The notes under the pieces: generated by a model
Told to the model about the DNA's origin: nothing
The model's database searches: none
What the model saw: only the letters and a program-made list of their open reading frames with translations
In this document: positions 17,790 to 28,726 of the stretch, piece by piece
Position numbering within the stretch: the stretch's first letter is position 1
Layout of the letters: each line of letters starts with the position of its first letter
Translations under genes and position numbers: made by a program
NCBI RefSeq assembly: GCF_023158935.1
Contig: NZ_CP096120.1
Coordinates: 2,232,001-2,296,000, forward strand
DNA: 64,000 nt
Direction of reading: 5' to 3'
DNA from: Acinetobacter portensis
GTDB lineage: Bacteria > Pseudomonadota > Gammaproteobacteria > Pseudomonadales > Moraxellaceae

Positions 17790-20494
17790 TAAAGACTCCG
17801 TTTAATTAATTTAACATCGTACACTTCGATCTTATCTAGTGCTTTAATGTCTTTATAACCTTTAACCGCAAGACCACATTCCATACCAGCACGAACTTCT
17901 TCAACCACTTCTTTATAGCGACGAAGAGACTCAAGCTCACCTTGGAATACAACCACGTCATCACGTAATACGCGAATTGGTTTATTGCGATGTAATGTAC
18001 CTTCAAGAACCATACAGCCTGCTGCTGCACCAAATTTACTTGAATGGAATACTTCACGTACTTGAGCAACACCAAGAATTGTTTCACGATGTTCTGGCTC
18101 AAGCTTACCGCTCATTGCCGCTTTAACATCATCAATCAATTGGTAAATGATTGAGTAGTAACGAATATCGATACTATCTGCATCTGCTTTTTGACGAGCT
18201 GCGTTATCTGCACGGACGTTAAAGCCTAGAAGAACAGCTTCAGAAGATTCAGCAAGTGTTACGTCAGACTCAGTGATTGCACCTACGCCCGAACCAATAA
18301 TACGTACTTTAACTTCGTCAGTTGCAAGATCAGCAAGCGCAACATGTAAAGCTTCTAACGTACCACGTACGTCTGTTTTCAATACAACATTAACGATAGG
18401 CACATCTTTCTTGCCCATAGACGCCATGATGTTTTCAAGACGCATTGCAGATTGACGTTCAAGACGTTTTTGACGTTCACGATCCATACGAGCATCGGCA
18501 ACTTCACGTGCTTTTTTCTCATCGCTTACAACAAGAACTTCGTCACCCGCCATTGGCGCTTCTGGAAGACCTAAGATTTCAACAGGAATCGAAGGACCTG
18601 CAGATTGAATACGTTTACCATTTTCATCTGTCATAGCACGTACGCGGCCGTAAGAAGCACCAGCAAGCACTAAATCACCAACTTTCAACGTACCGTTTTG
18701 AACAAGAATAGACGTTACCGCACCACGGCTGTTGTCTACACGAGCTTCAATAACAACACCTTGAGCTGCACCTTCTTCAGATGCTTTCAATTCTAACAAT
18801 TCAGCTTGAATCGAAATAAGATCAAGTAATTCGTCAATACCCATACCAGAATGCGCAGAAACCATTGCAACTGGAACATCACCGCCCCATTGTTCAGGTA
18901 CGATTTCTTTTACAGTTAATTCATTCAATACGCGATCTGGATCTGCAGACTCTTTATCCATTTTGTTGATTGCAACAATAATTGGAGTACCAGCAGCACG
19001 AGCATGATCAATTGCTTCAGCAGTTTGTGGCATTACACCATCATCTGCTGCTACAACTAAAACAACGATATCTGTTGCTTTCGCACCACGTGAACGCATT
19101 GCAGTAAATGCAGCATGTCCCGGAGTATCAAGGAAAGTAATCATACCCTTGTCAGTTGTAACGTGGTAAGCACCAATATGCTGTGTAATACCACCTGCCT
19201 CGCCTTGTGCAACTTTCGCACGACGAATACGGTCAAGAAGCGATGTTTTACCATGGTCAACGTGACCCATGATTGTAACAACAGGTGCACGAGTTGACTG
19301 AGCACCACGCGCTTCTTCAGCAGCTTCAAATAAGTTATCTTCTGCTTGTGTATCAGAAACTAGAACTGGGTTATGACCCATTTCTTCTACAATAAGTGCA
19401 GCAATTTCTTGATCAATCGCTTGGTTTTGAGTAACTAGCTCGCCCATTTTCATGAGTGATTTAATAACTTCACGTACCTTGATTGCCATTTTTGCAGCTA
19501 AGTCAGCAACAACAATGGTTTCACCAATTTCTACATCGTAAACTTGTTTCTTAACAGGTTTTTCGAAGCCGTGTTTATTTGAAGAACTTGTTTTCAAACC
19601 ACGTTTAGGTTGTTTGCTAAAGCTTTGCTCTTCCTGACCACGACGACCACCTTTTTTCGGTGCGCGTGCAGTTGGAGTATTCGTACCACGTTTGATTTCG
19701 CGGTCTTCTTTCGCAAATGAATCTTCATATGCTTGACCAACTAAACCAGCCGCTAGTGGAGAATCATCCACTACACGAATAGTTGCAGTTGCATCATCTG
19801 AAGAGTACTTAGACGCCATTTGACGCATTTGCTCAAGTGTACGTTGTTGTGCTTCTTCAGCTGACTTACGACGTGCAGTTTCTTCAGCCGCTTTTAACTG
19901 TGCAGCTTGAGCTTCACGAGCACGCTTTTGTTCAGGTGTTTCTACTTGCTTAACTTGTGCTTTAACAACAGGTTTATTTGTAGATTTACGCGTAACAACA
20001 ACAGCAGCTTTAGATACTTCTTGCTTTTCAGTTGTTTGTTTTGCAGCAGCACGCATCGCTTCTAATGCTTTACTTGCACCAGAAGATTGTGATGGTTTCT
20101 CAGCTTTCGCTGTAGATTTATTCGCAACATTTTGAGTTGCTTGTTTCGCTTGTTCTTCAGCTTTAGCCAAAGCTTCTGCTTTAATTTGTTCAGGATCTGG
20201 CTTAACAAATGTATGCTTCTTACGAACTTCTACATTAATTGTTTTAGCTTTACCTGATGTACTCGCCACTTTAGCGGTACTCGTAGTTTTACGTTTCAAC
20301 GTGATTTGTCCTGCATTACCTGAGTCTTGACCATGAATTTTCTTCAAATGGTTGACTAAGGTACTTTGTTGTTCAGTAGAAATAATATCGTCAGCTTTAC
20401 TTTGCGGTAAGCCAGCGTCACGAACCTGTTCCAGGAGCTTTTCAACGCTACGATTCACGCTGATAGCCAACTCTTCAATCGACTTGTCCGTCAT
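17789..20494 (-). CDS. infB: Translation initiation factor IF-2
   Basis: A 901-aa GTPase that brings initiator tRNA to the 30S P site. N-terminal IF2N helices ([20 protein letters not shown]) are followed by a long Lys/Ala/Gln-rich linker (about 85-300). The G domain has G1 [16 protein letters not shown]3 DTPGHAAF and G4 NKMDK. Domains II-IV follow, with the fMet-tRNA-binding C2 domain at the end. An in-frame second IF2N-like segment ([19 protein letters not shown]) precedes the G domain. It lies 10 bp after nusA. Confidence 0.97.
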   Translation of the reverse strand: MTDKSIEELAISVNRSVEKLLEQVRDAGLPQSKADDIISTEQQSTLVNHLKKIHGQDSGNAGQITLKRKTTSTAKVASTSGKAKTINVEVRKKHTFVKPDPEQIKAEALAKAEEQAKQATQNVANKSTAKAEKPSQSSGASKALEAMRAAAKQTTEKQEVSKAAVVVTRKSTNKPVVKAQVKQVETPEQKRAREAQAAQLKAAEETARRKSAEEAQQRTLEQMRQMASKYSSDDATATIRVVDDSPLAAGLVGQAYEDSFAKEDREIKRGTNTPTARAPKKGGRRGQEEQSFSKQPKRGLKTSSSNKHGFEKPVKKQVYDVEIGETIVVADLAAKMAIKVREVIKSLMKMGELVTQNQAIDQEIAALIVEEMGHNPVLVSDTQAEDNLFEAAEEARGAQSTRAPVVTIMGHVDHGKTSLLDRIRRAKVAQGEAGGITQHIGAYHVTTDKGMITFLDTPGHAAFTAMRSRGAKATDIVVLVVAADDGVMPQTAEAIDHARAAGTPIIVAINKMDKESADPDRVLNELTVKEIVPEQWGGDVPVAMVSAHSGMGIDELLDLISIQAELLELKASEEGAAQGVVIEARVDNSRGAVTSILVQNGTLKVGDLVLAGASYGRVRAMTDENGKRIQSAGPSIPVEILGLPEAPMAGDEVLVVSDEKKAREVADARMDRERQKRLERQSAMRLENIMASMGKKDVPIVNVVLKTDVRGTLEALHVALADLATDEVKVRIIGSGVGAITESDVTLAESSEAVLLGFNVRADNAARQKADADSIDIRYYSIIYQLIDDVKAAMSGKLEPEHRETILGVAQVREVFHSSKFGAAAGCMVLEGTLHRNKPIRVLRDDVVVFQGELESLRRYKEVVEEVRAGMECGLAVKGYKDIKALDKIEVYDVKLIKRSL

Positions 20495-20504
20495 ATATTA
20501 CCTC

Positions 20505-21989
20505 CTAGTTAAACCATGATTCGCGCGCTTTCATAATGAGTTGACCTGCTTTTTCAGCACCTAAACCGTCGATATCTTCGATATCATCAGTTGCTTGATC
20601 AGCAAGATCATCAATTGTTACTACACCACGAGCAGCAAGCGCATAAGCGATCTCTTGTGTCATACCTTCCATTGCTAGAAGTTCATCACTTGGATCTTGG
20701 ATATTTTCTTGTTGTTTCAATGCGTCAGCTAAAGTAATTTCTTTCGCACGACTTTGTAGCATTTCTACAACTTCAGCATCCAATTCGATTTCATCGAATG
20801 TTTCAGCTGGTACATAAGCAATCTCTTCTAAAGAAGTGAAGCCCATTTCAACCAATGCCATCGCAAGATCTTCAGCAATATCAAGGCGACCAACAAACAT
20901 ATCTAAATACTGTTGAGCTTCGTTTTGCTGACGAGCACGATATTCGTCTTCAAGCATCATATTTAACTTGTAGCCAGTCAATTCAGAAGCTAAACGTACG
21001 TTTTGACCTTGTGAACCGATTGCACGAGCTAATTGATCGCTTGTTGCAAAAATAATATCTGCTGTACGTTCTTCTTCATCAATCACAATACCCGATACAT
21101 CAGCAGGCTCTAAAGCACTTGCAATATATTGAGCAGGATCATCAGACCATACAACAACATCAATACGCTCACCATTTAACTCTGATTGAACTGCTTGAAT
21201 ACGTGTACCACGCATACCAATACAAGCACCTACAGGATCAATACGATGATCGTTTGTTTTCACAGCAATTTTAGCACGAACACCAGGCTGACGCGCAGCA
21301 GCTTTAATTTCAATAATTTCTTCAGAAATTTCAGGAATTTCTTTTGTCATTAATGAAATAAGCATTTCAGGTTTAGAACGTGACAATAATAATTGTGCGC
21401 CACGACCTTCACGGTTTACGCTATATAAAATTGCATTTACACGTTGCTTAGGACGAAGAATTTCTTTTGCAATCATTTCTTCACGCGCAAGATAACCTTC
21501 AGCATTTTCACCTAAGTCAATAATGAAGCCATCTTTGGTTTGTTTTTTAACTTCACCATAGATAAGTTCACCAACTTTAGCTTCATATGCATCAGCAATT
21601 AAAGCACGCTCTGCTTCACGAATTTTTTGAACAATTACTTGTTTCGCAATTTGTGCAGCAATACGTCCGAAGTCAATCGATTCAACTTCTAATTCACGAA
21701 TATCACCAATTGACCATTGTCCAGGATCTACATCAGAAATCGCATCTTGGCATGCAGGCATTTCGTGATCTTCATCAGCTACAACTTCCCATTGACGGAA
21801 AGTACTATAGTCACCAGTTTTGCGGTCAATCTCTACACGTAAACGTGCTTCTTCAGAGCGTGTACCTTCATAGAATTTCTTTTTAGTTGCTGCAACTAGA
21901 GCTTGTTCGAGCGCTTCAAAAATCGCATCACGAGGTACACCCTTTTCGTTACTAACTGTTTCTACTACAGTAAGAATTTCGCGTGCCAT
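20505..21989 (-). CDS. nusA: Transcription termination/antitermination factor NusA
   Basis: A 494-aa RNA polymerase-binding factor. In order: N-terminal RNAP-binding domain (1-125), S1 domain with GEVKKQTKDGFIIDLG (about 135-200), two KH domains including DPVGACIGMRGTRIQAV and RAIGSQGQNVRLA, and two C-terminal acidic helix-hairpin-helix repeats (about 360-490), the gammaproteobacterial arrangement. It lies between rimP and infB in the conserved operon. Confidence 0.97.
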   Translation of the reverse strand: MAREILTVVETVSNEKGVPRDAIFEALEQALVAATKKKFYEGTRSEEARLRVEIDRKTGDYSTFRQWEVVADEDHEMPACQDAISDVDPGQWSIGDIRELEVESIDFGRIAAQIAKQVIVQKIREAERALIADAYEAKVGELIYGEVKKQTKDGFIIDLGENAEGYLAREEMIAKEILRPKQRVNAILYSVNREGRGAQLLLSRSKPEMLISLMTKEIPEISEEIIEIKAAARQPGVRAKIAVKTNDHRIDPVGACIGMRGTRIQAVQSELNGERIDVVVWSDDPAQYIASALEPADVSGIVIDEEERTADIIFATSDQLARAIGSQGQNVRLASELTGYKLNMMLEDEYRARQQNEAQQYLDMFVGRLDIAEDLAMALVEMGFTSLEEIAYVPAETFDEIELDAEVVEMLQSRAKEITLADALKQQENIQDPSDELLAMEGMTQEIAYALAARGVVTIDDLADQATDDIEDIDGLGAEKAGQLIMKARESWFN

Positions 21990-22024
21990 GAGTCACCTAT
22001 TTCGTCAGATTCTTATTTATTCAA

Positions 22025-22549
22025 TTAATCTTGATAGATCAAATTCGCTTTATCAATATTGTGACTATCAATGTCCAATACTTGCTGCTTTTCAACCTCA
22101 ACCTGAATCATTTCATTTTCAAGATCAACAGCGATGAGTTTTGCTTGAAATTTACGACGGTTTTCTACTGCACTAATCAAACGTAAGGCAACTTGTTGAC
22201 CAATATACGCTGACATCTGCTCTAGTTGAAAGAAAGGTCGATCCCAACCTGGAGATGACACTTCAAGTGCATACTCACCAGAAATTGGATCATGTACGTC
22301 AAGCATCGCGCCTACTTGTTGAGTAACACGTACGCAATCTTGAACGCCAATACCGCGCCCTTGCTCTTCTTCACCATCTTCATTTGTGGTTGTCGCTACG
22401 CTTTCATCAACTGCTTTGTCGATATAAATACGTAGTAAAGAACGTTTACCCTGAGGTGTAAATTCAATACCCCAAAGATCTACATTACATGCTTGTACTG
22501 CTGGAGCAATAAGATCCTGAAGTACTTGAGTTTTATTTGATAGCTTCAT
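22025..22549 (-). CDS. rimP: Ribosome maturation factor RimP
   Basis: A 174-aa factor for early 30S assembly. Recognisable stretches are [24 protein letters not shown] sequence (here [20 protein letters not shown]) and [21 protein letters not shown] 16-residue acidic insert ([11 protein letters not shown]) is longer than in E. coli. First gene of rimP-nusA-infB-rbfA; it is separated from the upstream tRNA genes by two terminators, so it should have its own promoter in 22550-22670. Confidence 0.95.
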   Translation of the reverse strand: MKLSNKTQVLQDLIAPAVQACNVDLWGIEFTPQGKRSLLRIYIDKAVDESVATTTNEDGEEEQGRGIGVQDCVRVTQQVGAMLDVHDPISGEYALEVSSPGWDRPFFQLEQMSAYIGQQVALRLISAVENRRKFQAKLIAVDLENEMIQVEVEKQQVLDIDSHNIDKANLIYQD

Positions 22550-22672
22550 TTACTCTCGTCAAATTTGTGAAATTAAATGGTCAAACGGCTACTACAAGCC
22601 AACACAAAACTATTGTAGTAGTGAAACATGACGATTTGACCAAAAAATTGTCGACACTACACGATAGATAAC

Positions 22673-22692
22673 AAAAAAGGGCGTAATCGCCC
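22673..22692 (-). terminator. Second terminator downstream of the initiator tRNA array
   Basis: On the minus strand GGGCG-ATTA-CGCCC is followed by TTTTTT. It separates the tRNA genes from rimP. Confidence 0.8.
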
Positions 22693-22725
22693 CATTATTA
22701 CACAGAAAACCAAAGTCCACTGTGC

Positions 22726-22750
22726 AAAAAGGCCCACCTTGTTGTGAGCC
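22726..22750 (-). terminator. First terminator downstream of the initiator tRNA array
   Basis: On the minus strand GGCTCAC pairs with GTGGGCC (one T-G pair) around AACAAG, followed by TTTTT. It begins about 15 bases after the last tRNA. Confidence 0.75.
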
Positions 22751-22764
22751 TCTCTTTAGAAACT

Positions 22765-22841
<77 letters not shown>

Positions 22842-22929
22842 TCAACGTGCAAAAATTATATACAAAATACTAATCATTTTCAATCAAACTTTCAGTTTTT
22901 GCCCAATTAAGTCGCACCTTAATTGGAAG

Positions 22930-23006
<77 letters not shown>

Positions 23007-23072
23007 ACAACATACGTTTTACTTTCAACTAAATTACTTTAATTGCTTTTTAAGTTCGCTTCTTAAAAAGAT

Positions 23073-23149
<77 letters not shown>

Positions 23150-23215
23150 ACAACATACGTTTTACTTTCAACTAAATTACTTTAATTGCTTTTTAAGTTC
23201 GCTTCTTAAAAAGAT

Positions 23216-23292
<77 letters not shown>

Positions 23293-23338
23293 TCAACAAA
23301 TTTGCCGCTTAACACCAACTTAATTTCTGGATTAAAGT

Positions 23339-23423
23339 TGGTGCGGAAGGGGGGACTTGAACCCCCACGCCCGAAAGCACTACCACCTCAAGGTAGCGTG
23401 TCTACCAATTCCACCACCACCGC
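23339..23423 (-). tRNA. tRNA-Leu (GAG)
   Basis: An 85-nt tRNA with a long variable arm and encoded CCA. The anticodon stem CTACC/GGTAG encloses loop TTGAGGT, giving anticodon GAG. The D-arm contains AATTGGTAGACACGC, the usual leucine form. The acceptor stem has one apparent T-T mismatch at the fifth pair. Confidence 0.93.
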
Positions 23424-23434
23424 AGCAGAGTGGC

Positions 23435-23463
23435 ATTCTAGTCGCATAAAACAAAAAAAGAAA
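23435..23463 (-). promoter_or_regulatory. Candidate promoter of the tRNA-Leu/tRNA-Met cluster
   Basis: Minus-strand TAGAAT (23440-23435) lies 17 bp from a weak TTTCTT (23463-23458), about 12 bp before tRNA-Leu. Read-through from secG is an alternative. Confidence 0.35.
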
Positions 23464-23476
23464 GGCTTAAATAAGA

Positions 23477-23806
23477 TTATTCGCCAGTTTTCGTTGTGTT
23501 TGGTGAACTTTCAGGCAATGTTGCTGGAACAGAGGTTGTTGTGTTTACTGATTTTAGACTATACGAATCTGTGGTTTGTTTCTTCGCAAACACAGCCAGT
23601 GTAAGACTTGTAACAAAAAACAATGCGGTTAAAACAGCAGTTAAACGAGTTAAAAAATTACCCGAACCAGATGCACCAAAAACTGTTGCTGCACCGCCAC
23701 CGCCAAATGAAGCACCTGCATCTGCACCTTTACCATGTTGAACTAAAATCAAGCCAATCATTAAAATGGCTAAGATAATATGTACTACCAGCACAAATGT
23801 ATGCAT
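23477..23806 (-). CDS. secG: Preprotein translocase subunit SecG
   Basis: A 109-aa inner-membrane subunit of the SecYEG channel. Two membrane helices (about 2-22 and 52-74) surround the conserved cytoplasmic loop ILVQHGKGADAGASFGGG. The C-terminus is a Ser/Thr-rich tail. It lies between tpiA and tRNA-Leu, the conserved gammaproteobacterial order. Confidence 0.95.
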   Translation of the reverse strand: MHTFVLVVHIILAILMIGLILVQHGKGADAGASFGGGGAATVFGASGSGNFLTRLTAVLTALFFVTSLTLAVFAKKQTTDSYSLKSVNTTTSVPATLPESSPNTTKTGE

Positions 23807-23819
23807 GCTGAACTCCTAA

Positions 23820-24611
23820 TTATTTTGTATTTGCAAATGCTAGAGCAATTTTATGGAAAGACTCTGCATTTAATGATGCACCACCTACAAGCGCACCATT
23901 GATATCTGAACAGGCTGCTAACTCTACTGCATTTTCGGGTTTAACACTACCACCGTACAAGATCGCCATGCTTTTCCCATATGCCGTAATTTGGCTTAAA
24001 CCTTCACGAATTTGTGCATGCATTGTTTGTGCATCGTCAGGAGAAGCTGTTTTTCCTGTACCAATTGCCCAAATAGGCTCGTAGGCAATAACAATATTGT
24101 GCCACTGTTCTGCTTCCACAACCGTTGCAATATCGCAAATTTGTTGTAACACGACTTGCTCAGCTTGACCACTTTCACGTTGTTCTAGGCTTTCACCCAC
24201 ACAATAAATAACTGTCAAACCTGCATTTAGAGCATTTTTAATTTTTTCATTAAGAATTTGAGCAGTTTCGCCAAAAATTTCACGACGTTCAGAATGCCCA
24301 ACTAAAACATAGTCAATTTGACTATCTTTTAATAATTCAGCACTTACCTCACCTGTATAAGCACCTGTTCCTGCAATACGAGAAACATCTTGTGCAACAG
24401 TGTAGATCTCACGGTTAGAATCACTTAAGACAGACTGTACTGTCGTTAGTGCTAAAGTCACAGGTGCAACACCAATATGACATTTAGCAGATTCAATTGG
24501 AGTAATATCCAATAAACCCTTGAAATTTTGAATAAGTTGCTGAGCATCGGCTTGCATTGGATTCATTTTCCAATTACCAACTACCCACGGCGTAATCGTT
24601 GAACCCGACAT
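23820..24611 (-). CDS. tpiA: Triosephosphate isomerase
   Basis: A 263-aa TIM-barrel enzyme interconverting dihydroxyacetone phosphate and glyceraldehyde 3-phosphate. The N-terminal GNWKMNP holds the catalytic Lys, LVGHSERR the electrophilic His, and [11 protein letters not shown] the catalytic Glu and loop 6. The phosphate-binding [10 protein letters not shown] and GALVGGASL are also intact. secG follows 13 bp downstream. Confidence 0.97.
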   Translation of the reverse strand: MSGSTITPWVVGNWKMNPMQADAQQLIQNFKGLLDITPIESAKCHIGVAPVTLALTTVQSVLSDSNREIYTVAQDVSRIAGTGAYTGEVSAELLKDSQIDYVLVGHSERREIFGETAQILNEKIKNALNAGLTVIYCVGESLEQRESGQAEQVVLQQICDIATVVEAEQWHNIVIAYEPIWAIGTGKTASPDDAQTMHAQIREGLSQITAYGKSMAILYGGSVKPENAVELAACSDINGALVGGASLNAESFHKIALAFANTK

Positions 24612-24889
24612 ACAATAACCTACAAAAAAACTATTTTAAAACCGAGCACATTCTACACGTAAAAATTATTTGTGCTTAAAAATTTATATGACTTTTAATC
24701 TATGACTTTATAATTTAATTTTCACGCACCAACCTACCAACTTACAGTTTTAGTATTTTTTCATAAATAGCTCACACTTATATATAAGACTTACTAAAGG
24801 ATATTCATTTTAGCTGTGGCATTTTTACGTAACAAAAGTATAATTTTAAAATACCAATTATAAACATTATTTTTGAAAGGACCTTGGGG

Positions 24890-26602
24890 ATGTCAGTCAT
24901 ACAATCTACGCCGAAATTCACCGGTTTTATTCGACGCCTTGTTGAAAATGGGGTTGTTGATGCTACATCAATGCAAAATGCCATCATCAATGCAAAAAAA
25001 GCCAATCAAGATATCATTCCTTATTTGACCCAAAATTTAAAAGTTTCTTCACTCACCATTGCTGAGACTATTGCTTTAGAATTTGGTGAACCTATTTTCG
25101 ACTTATCTGTATACAACACAGATATGCTCGCAAAAGATGCTGTTGATGAAAAACTTATAATAAAACATCGTGTTTTACCTATTTTTAACCGAGGTAATCT
25201 TCTATATGTGGCAACCAGTAATCCCACAAATATAGAAGCGATAGATGCCATTCGCTTTAACAGTAAAATGAATGTTGAATCTGTTATTGTCGAGTTTGAT
25301 AAACTAGATAAACTTATTGAAAATTTATTTGCAGATACAGGGAACTTTGAGTTTAGTGATGATGAGTTCGATTTAGATGTTGAAGAAGTTGATCCTAATC
25401 AAGAAAATCAAAAAGATGAAGACCCAACAGGTGATGAATCTCCAATTGTAAAATATATCAATAAACTCTTAATTGATGCTATTCGTATGGGCGCTTCAGA
25501 TTTACACTTTGAACCCTATGAAAAATCTTATCGTGTTCGATACCGTGTAGATGGTGTATTACGTCAAATTGCAACTCCCCCACTACAGTTAGCAAACCGT
25601 TTAGCATCACGTTTAAAAGTAATGTCACAAATGGACATTTCAGAAAAACGTGTTCCGCAAGATGGTCGTATTAAATTAAAAATCTCAAAAACAAAAGCTA
25701 TCGACTTCCGTGTTAACTCACTCCCAACCTTATTTGGTGAGAAACTCGTACTTCGTATTTTAGATCCATCTAGTGCGATGTTGGGTATTGATGCTTTGGG
25801 TTATGAGCCTGATCAAAAAGAACTTTTCATGGATGCACTTGATAAACCTCAAGGCATGCTATTAATTACAGGTCCTACTGGTTCGGGTAAAACGGTATCT
25901 TTATATACAGGTTTGAATATTCTAAACCGTGAAGATACCAATATTTCAACAGCCGAAGATCCTGTCGAAATTAACTTAGAAGGTATTAACCAAGTTAACG
26001 TTAATAATAAAATTGGTTTAACCTTCTCTGCGGCACTTAAATCATTTCTTCGTCAAGATCCAGATATTGTTATGGTCGGGGAAATTCGTGACCTTGAAAC
26101 AGCTGAAATTGCAATTAAAGCAGCACAAACAGGTCATATGGTAATGTCCACACTACATACAAACAGCGCACCTGAAACATTAACGCGCTTAAGAAATATG
26201 GGCGTTCAATCTTTCAATATTGCAACATCTGTTAACCTTGTTATTGCACAACGTTTAGCACGTCGTTTATGCTCCCACTGCAAAGCTCCTGCCGACATTC
26301 CAGAACAAAGCTTATTAGAACTAGGATTCACCACAGAAGACTTAGCTGATCCAGAAACTAAAATTTATCAACCTGTAGGCTGTTCTGAGTGTCGTGAAGG
26401 TTATAAAGGACGTGTAGGTATTTATGAGGTAATGAAAGTTACACCAGAAATTTCAAAAATTATTATGGAAGATGGTAATGCACTTCAAATTGCAGAAGCC
26501 TCTGAAAAAGCAGGTTTTAGAAACTTACGCCGTTCTGGTTTAATAAAAGTCATGCAAGGGGTAACTTCTTTACAAGAAGTAAATCGTGTGACGAGTGAGT
26601 AA
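24890..26602 (+). CDS. pilB: Type IV pilus extension ATPase PilB
   Basis: A 570-aa hexameric ATPase that powers pilus assembly, needed for twitching and natural transformation in Acinetobacter. The N-terminal MshEN domain (about 1-160) is followed by the GspE-like ATPase with Walker A GPTGSGKTVSLYTGL, Walker B IVMVGEIRDLETAEIA, the His box GHMVMSTLHTNSAPET and a tetracysteine zinc site (CSHC ... CSEC). ATG 24890 is chosen because AAGGA lies 8 bases upstream; an in-frame TTG is 6 bp earlier. First gene of pilB-pilC-pilD-coaE. Confidence 0.96.
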   Translation: MSVIQSTPKFTGFIRRLVENGVVDATSMQNAIINAKKANQDIIPYLTQNLKVSSLTIAETIALEFGEPIFDLSVYNTDMLAKDAVDEKLIIKHRVLPIFNRGNLLYVATSNPTNIEAIDAIRFNSKMNVESVIVEFDKLDKLIENLFADTGNFEFSDDEFDLDVEEVDPNQENQKDEDPTGDESPIVKYINKLLIDAIRMGASDLHFEPYEKSYRVRYRVDGVLRQIATPPLQLANRLASRLKVMSQMDISEKRVPQDGRIKLKISKTKAIDFRVNSLPTLFGEKLVLRILDPSSAMLGIDALGYEPDQKELFMDALDKPQGMLLITGPTGSGKTVSLYTGLNILNREDTNISTAEDPVEINLEGINQVNVNNKIGLTFSAALKSFLRQDPDIVMVGEIRDLETAEIAIKAAQTGHMVMSTLHTNSAPETLTRLRNMGVQSFNIATSVNLVIAQRLARRLCSHCKAPADIPEQSLLELGFTTEDLADPETKIYQPVGCSECREGYKGRVGIYEVMKVTPEISKIIMEDGNALQIAEASEKAGFRNLRRSGLIKVMQGVTSLQEVNRVTSE

Positions 26603-26631
26603 ATAAAGATTTAAAATAAGGATAACGACAC

Positions 26632-27858
26632 ATGGCTGTCAAAAAAGCACAGATGATGCCCATCTTCATATATGAAGGAGTTGACCGCAAAGGGGCTAAA
26701 CTTAAAGGGGAAATTCCAGCTCGCAATATGGCTTTAGCTAAAGTCACCCTGCGAAAACAAGGAATTACGATTAAATCCATTCGAGAAAAGAAAAAGAATA
26801 TTCTCGAAAGTGTCTTTAAAAAGAAAGTAACAACATTAGATATTACGATCTTCACTCGCCAACTTGCTACCATGATGAAAGCAGGTGTTCCTTTAGTTCA
26901 AAGTTTTGAAATTGTTGCTGAGGGCTTAGATAACCCTGCTATGCGCGAAGTCGTATTGGGTATTAAAGGTGAAGTTGAAGGTGGTAATACTTTTGCTGGC
27001 GCACTTAAAAAATATCCTCAATATTTTGATAAACTTTTTTGCTCACTTGTTGAATCGGGCGAACAATCTGGTGCGCTTGAAACCATGCTAGACCGTGTAG
27101 CTATATACAAAGAGAAAAGTGAGCTTTTAAAACAAAAAATTAAGAAAGCTATGAAGTATCCGCTCACAGTTGTAGTCGTTGCTTTTGTAGTTACCATTAT
27201 TTTGATGGTTAAAGTTGTACCTGTTTTTGAAGAACTATTTACATCTTTTGGTGCAGATTTACCTGCATTTACCAAAATGGTAGTAAACATGTCTGAATGG
27301 ATGCAAAGCTATTGGTACATTTTAATTATTGGTATCGCTGCTACTGTAATTGGATTAACTGAGGCGAAAAAACGCAGTAAAAAATTCCGAGATCTTTTAG
27401 ACAAAATGGCATTAAAAGCCCCAATTTTTGGTGATCTTGTTTATAAAGCAATTATTGCACGTTACAGCCGTACACTTGCAACAACCTTTGCCGCAGGTGT
27501 ACCTCTGATTGATGCATTGGAATCGACAGCGGGTGCAACAAACAACGTTGTGTATGAAGAAGCTGTAATGAAAATTCGTGAAGATGTCTCAACAGGTCAA
27601 CAACTTCAATTTGCCATGCGCGCAACTAACGTTTTCCCATCAATGGCAATACAAATGGTCGCTATTGGTGAAGAATCCGGTGCGCTCGATTCAATGTTAG
27701 AAAAAGTTGCAACACACTACGAAAATGAAGTTGATAATGCCGTAGATGGCTTAACAGCAATGATGGAGCCATTAATTATGGCTGTTCTTGGTGTACTAGT
27801 TGGTGGTCTTGTAATTGCCATGTACCTTCCAATTTTCCAAATGGGTTCTGTTGTTTAA
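26632..27858 (+). CDS. pilC: Type IV pilus inner-membrane platform protein PilC
   Basis: A 408-aa GspF/PilC-family protein. Two homologous cytoplasmic helical domains each begin with the family pattern FTRQLATMMKAGVPLVQSFE (about 83) and YSRTLATTFAAGVPLIDALE (about 282). Three membrane helices lie at about 180-205, 225-245 and 380-402. It forms the platform on which pilins are assembled and disassembled. AAGGA precedes the ATG, and its stop codon overlaps the pilD start (TAATG). Confidence 0.95.
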   Translation: MAVKKAQMMPIFIYEGVDRKGAKLKGEIPARNMALAKVTLRKQGITIKSIREKKKNILESVFKKKVTTLDITIFTRQLATMMKAGVPLVQSFEIVAEGLDNPAMREVVLGIKGEVEGGNTFAGALKKYPQYFDKLFCSLVESGEQSGALETMLDRVAIYKEKSELLKQKIKKAMKYPLTVVVVAFVVTIILMVKVVPVFEELFTSFGADLPAFTKMVVNMSEWMQSYWYILIIGIAATVIGLTEAKKRSKKFRDLLDKMALKAPIFGDLVYKAIIARYSRTLATTFAAGVPLIDALESTAGATNNVVYEEAVMKIREDVSTGQQLQFAMRATNVFPSMAIQMVAIGEESGALDSMLEKVATHYENEVDNAVDGLTAMMEPLIMAVLGVLVGGLVIAMYLPIFQMGSVV

Positions 27859-28724
27859 TGCACGAATTAATCTCTTATTTTATTTTAAATCCAACTGCAC
27901 TTTATATTGCAGTTGGAGTTTTTAGTTTATGCATTGGTAGTTTTTTAAATGTTGTTATTTATAGAACGCCTAAAATGATGGAACAAGAATGGCGTACAGA
28001 TTGCCAATTCTTATTACATCCTGAACAACCAATTATTGATGAATCAAAAATTACATTAAGTAAGCCTGATTCAACCTGCCCAAAATGCCAATCCCCTATT
28101 CGTTGGTATCAGAATATTCCTGTAATTAGTTGGCTTGCTTTAAAAGGAAAATGTGGGAGCTGCCAAAACCCAATTAGCATTCGCTACCCACTTATTGAAG
28201 TGTTAACTGCTGTTGCATCACTTATAGTTGTTGCAGTATTTGGCCCTACACTTCAAATGTTATTTGCTTTGGTATTTACCTGGGTTTTAATTACCCTCAC
28301 ATTTATTGATTTTGACACCCAACTTTTACCAGATCGATATACTCTTACCTTAGCTGCACTTGGCTTAGGTATAAACAGCTTTGCACTTTATACATCTCCC
28401 ACTTCAGCAATTTGGGGCTATATCATTGGCTTCTTATGTCTTTGGATTGTGTACTACATCTTTAAATTAGTCACAGGCAAAGAAGGTATGGGTTATGGCG
28501 ATTTTAAATTACTTGCAGCTTTAGGTGCGTGGATGGGACCAATGATGCTCCCACTCATCGTACTACTTTCATCGTTGGTTGGTGCTATTATTGGTATTAT
28601 TCTAATGAAAGTTCGCAAGGAAAATCTTCCTTTTGCTTTTGGCCCTTATATTGCGATAGCAGGTTGGATTGCCTTTCTTTGGGGTGAAAAAATCATGCAA
28701 TTATATTTAGGTCAGCTAGGTTAA
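27858..28724 (+). CDS. pilD: Prepilin peptidase / N-methyltransferase PilD
   Basis: A 288-aa inner-membrane aspartyl protease that cleaves and N-methylates type IV prepilins and type II secretion pseudopilins. The cytoplasmic zinc loop has two CxxC pairs (CPKCQSPIRWYQNIPVISW ... CGSC). The catalytic aspartates are in LTFIDFDTQLLPD and GMGYGDFKLLAALGAW. Seven or eight membrane helices are predicted. It is coupled to pilC by a 1-bp overlap. Confidence 0.96.
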   Translation: MHELISYFILNPTALYIAVGVFSLCIGSFLNVVIYRTPKMMEQEWRTDCQFLLHPEQPIIDESKITLSKPDSTCPKCQSPIRWYQNIPVISWLALKGKCGSCQNPISIRYPLIEVLTAVASLIVVAVFGPTLQMLFALVFTWVLITLTFIDFDTQLLPDRYTLTLAALGLGINSFALYTSPTSAIWGYIIGFLCLWIVYYIFKLVTGKEGMGYGDFKLLAALGAWMGPMMLPLIVLLSSLVGAIIGIILMKVRKENLPFAFGPYIAIAGWIAFLWGEKIMQLYLGQLG

Positions 28725-28726
28725 AT

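Noticed and set aside
23302..23604. 100-aa plus-strand ORF
   Set aside because: Overlaps tRNA-Leu and the end of secG; the sequence VRKGGLEPPRPKALPP is a well-known artefact of antisense tRNA-Leu translation.
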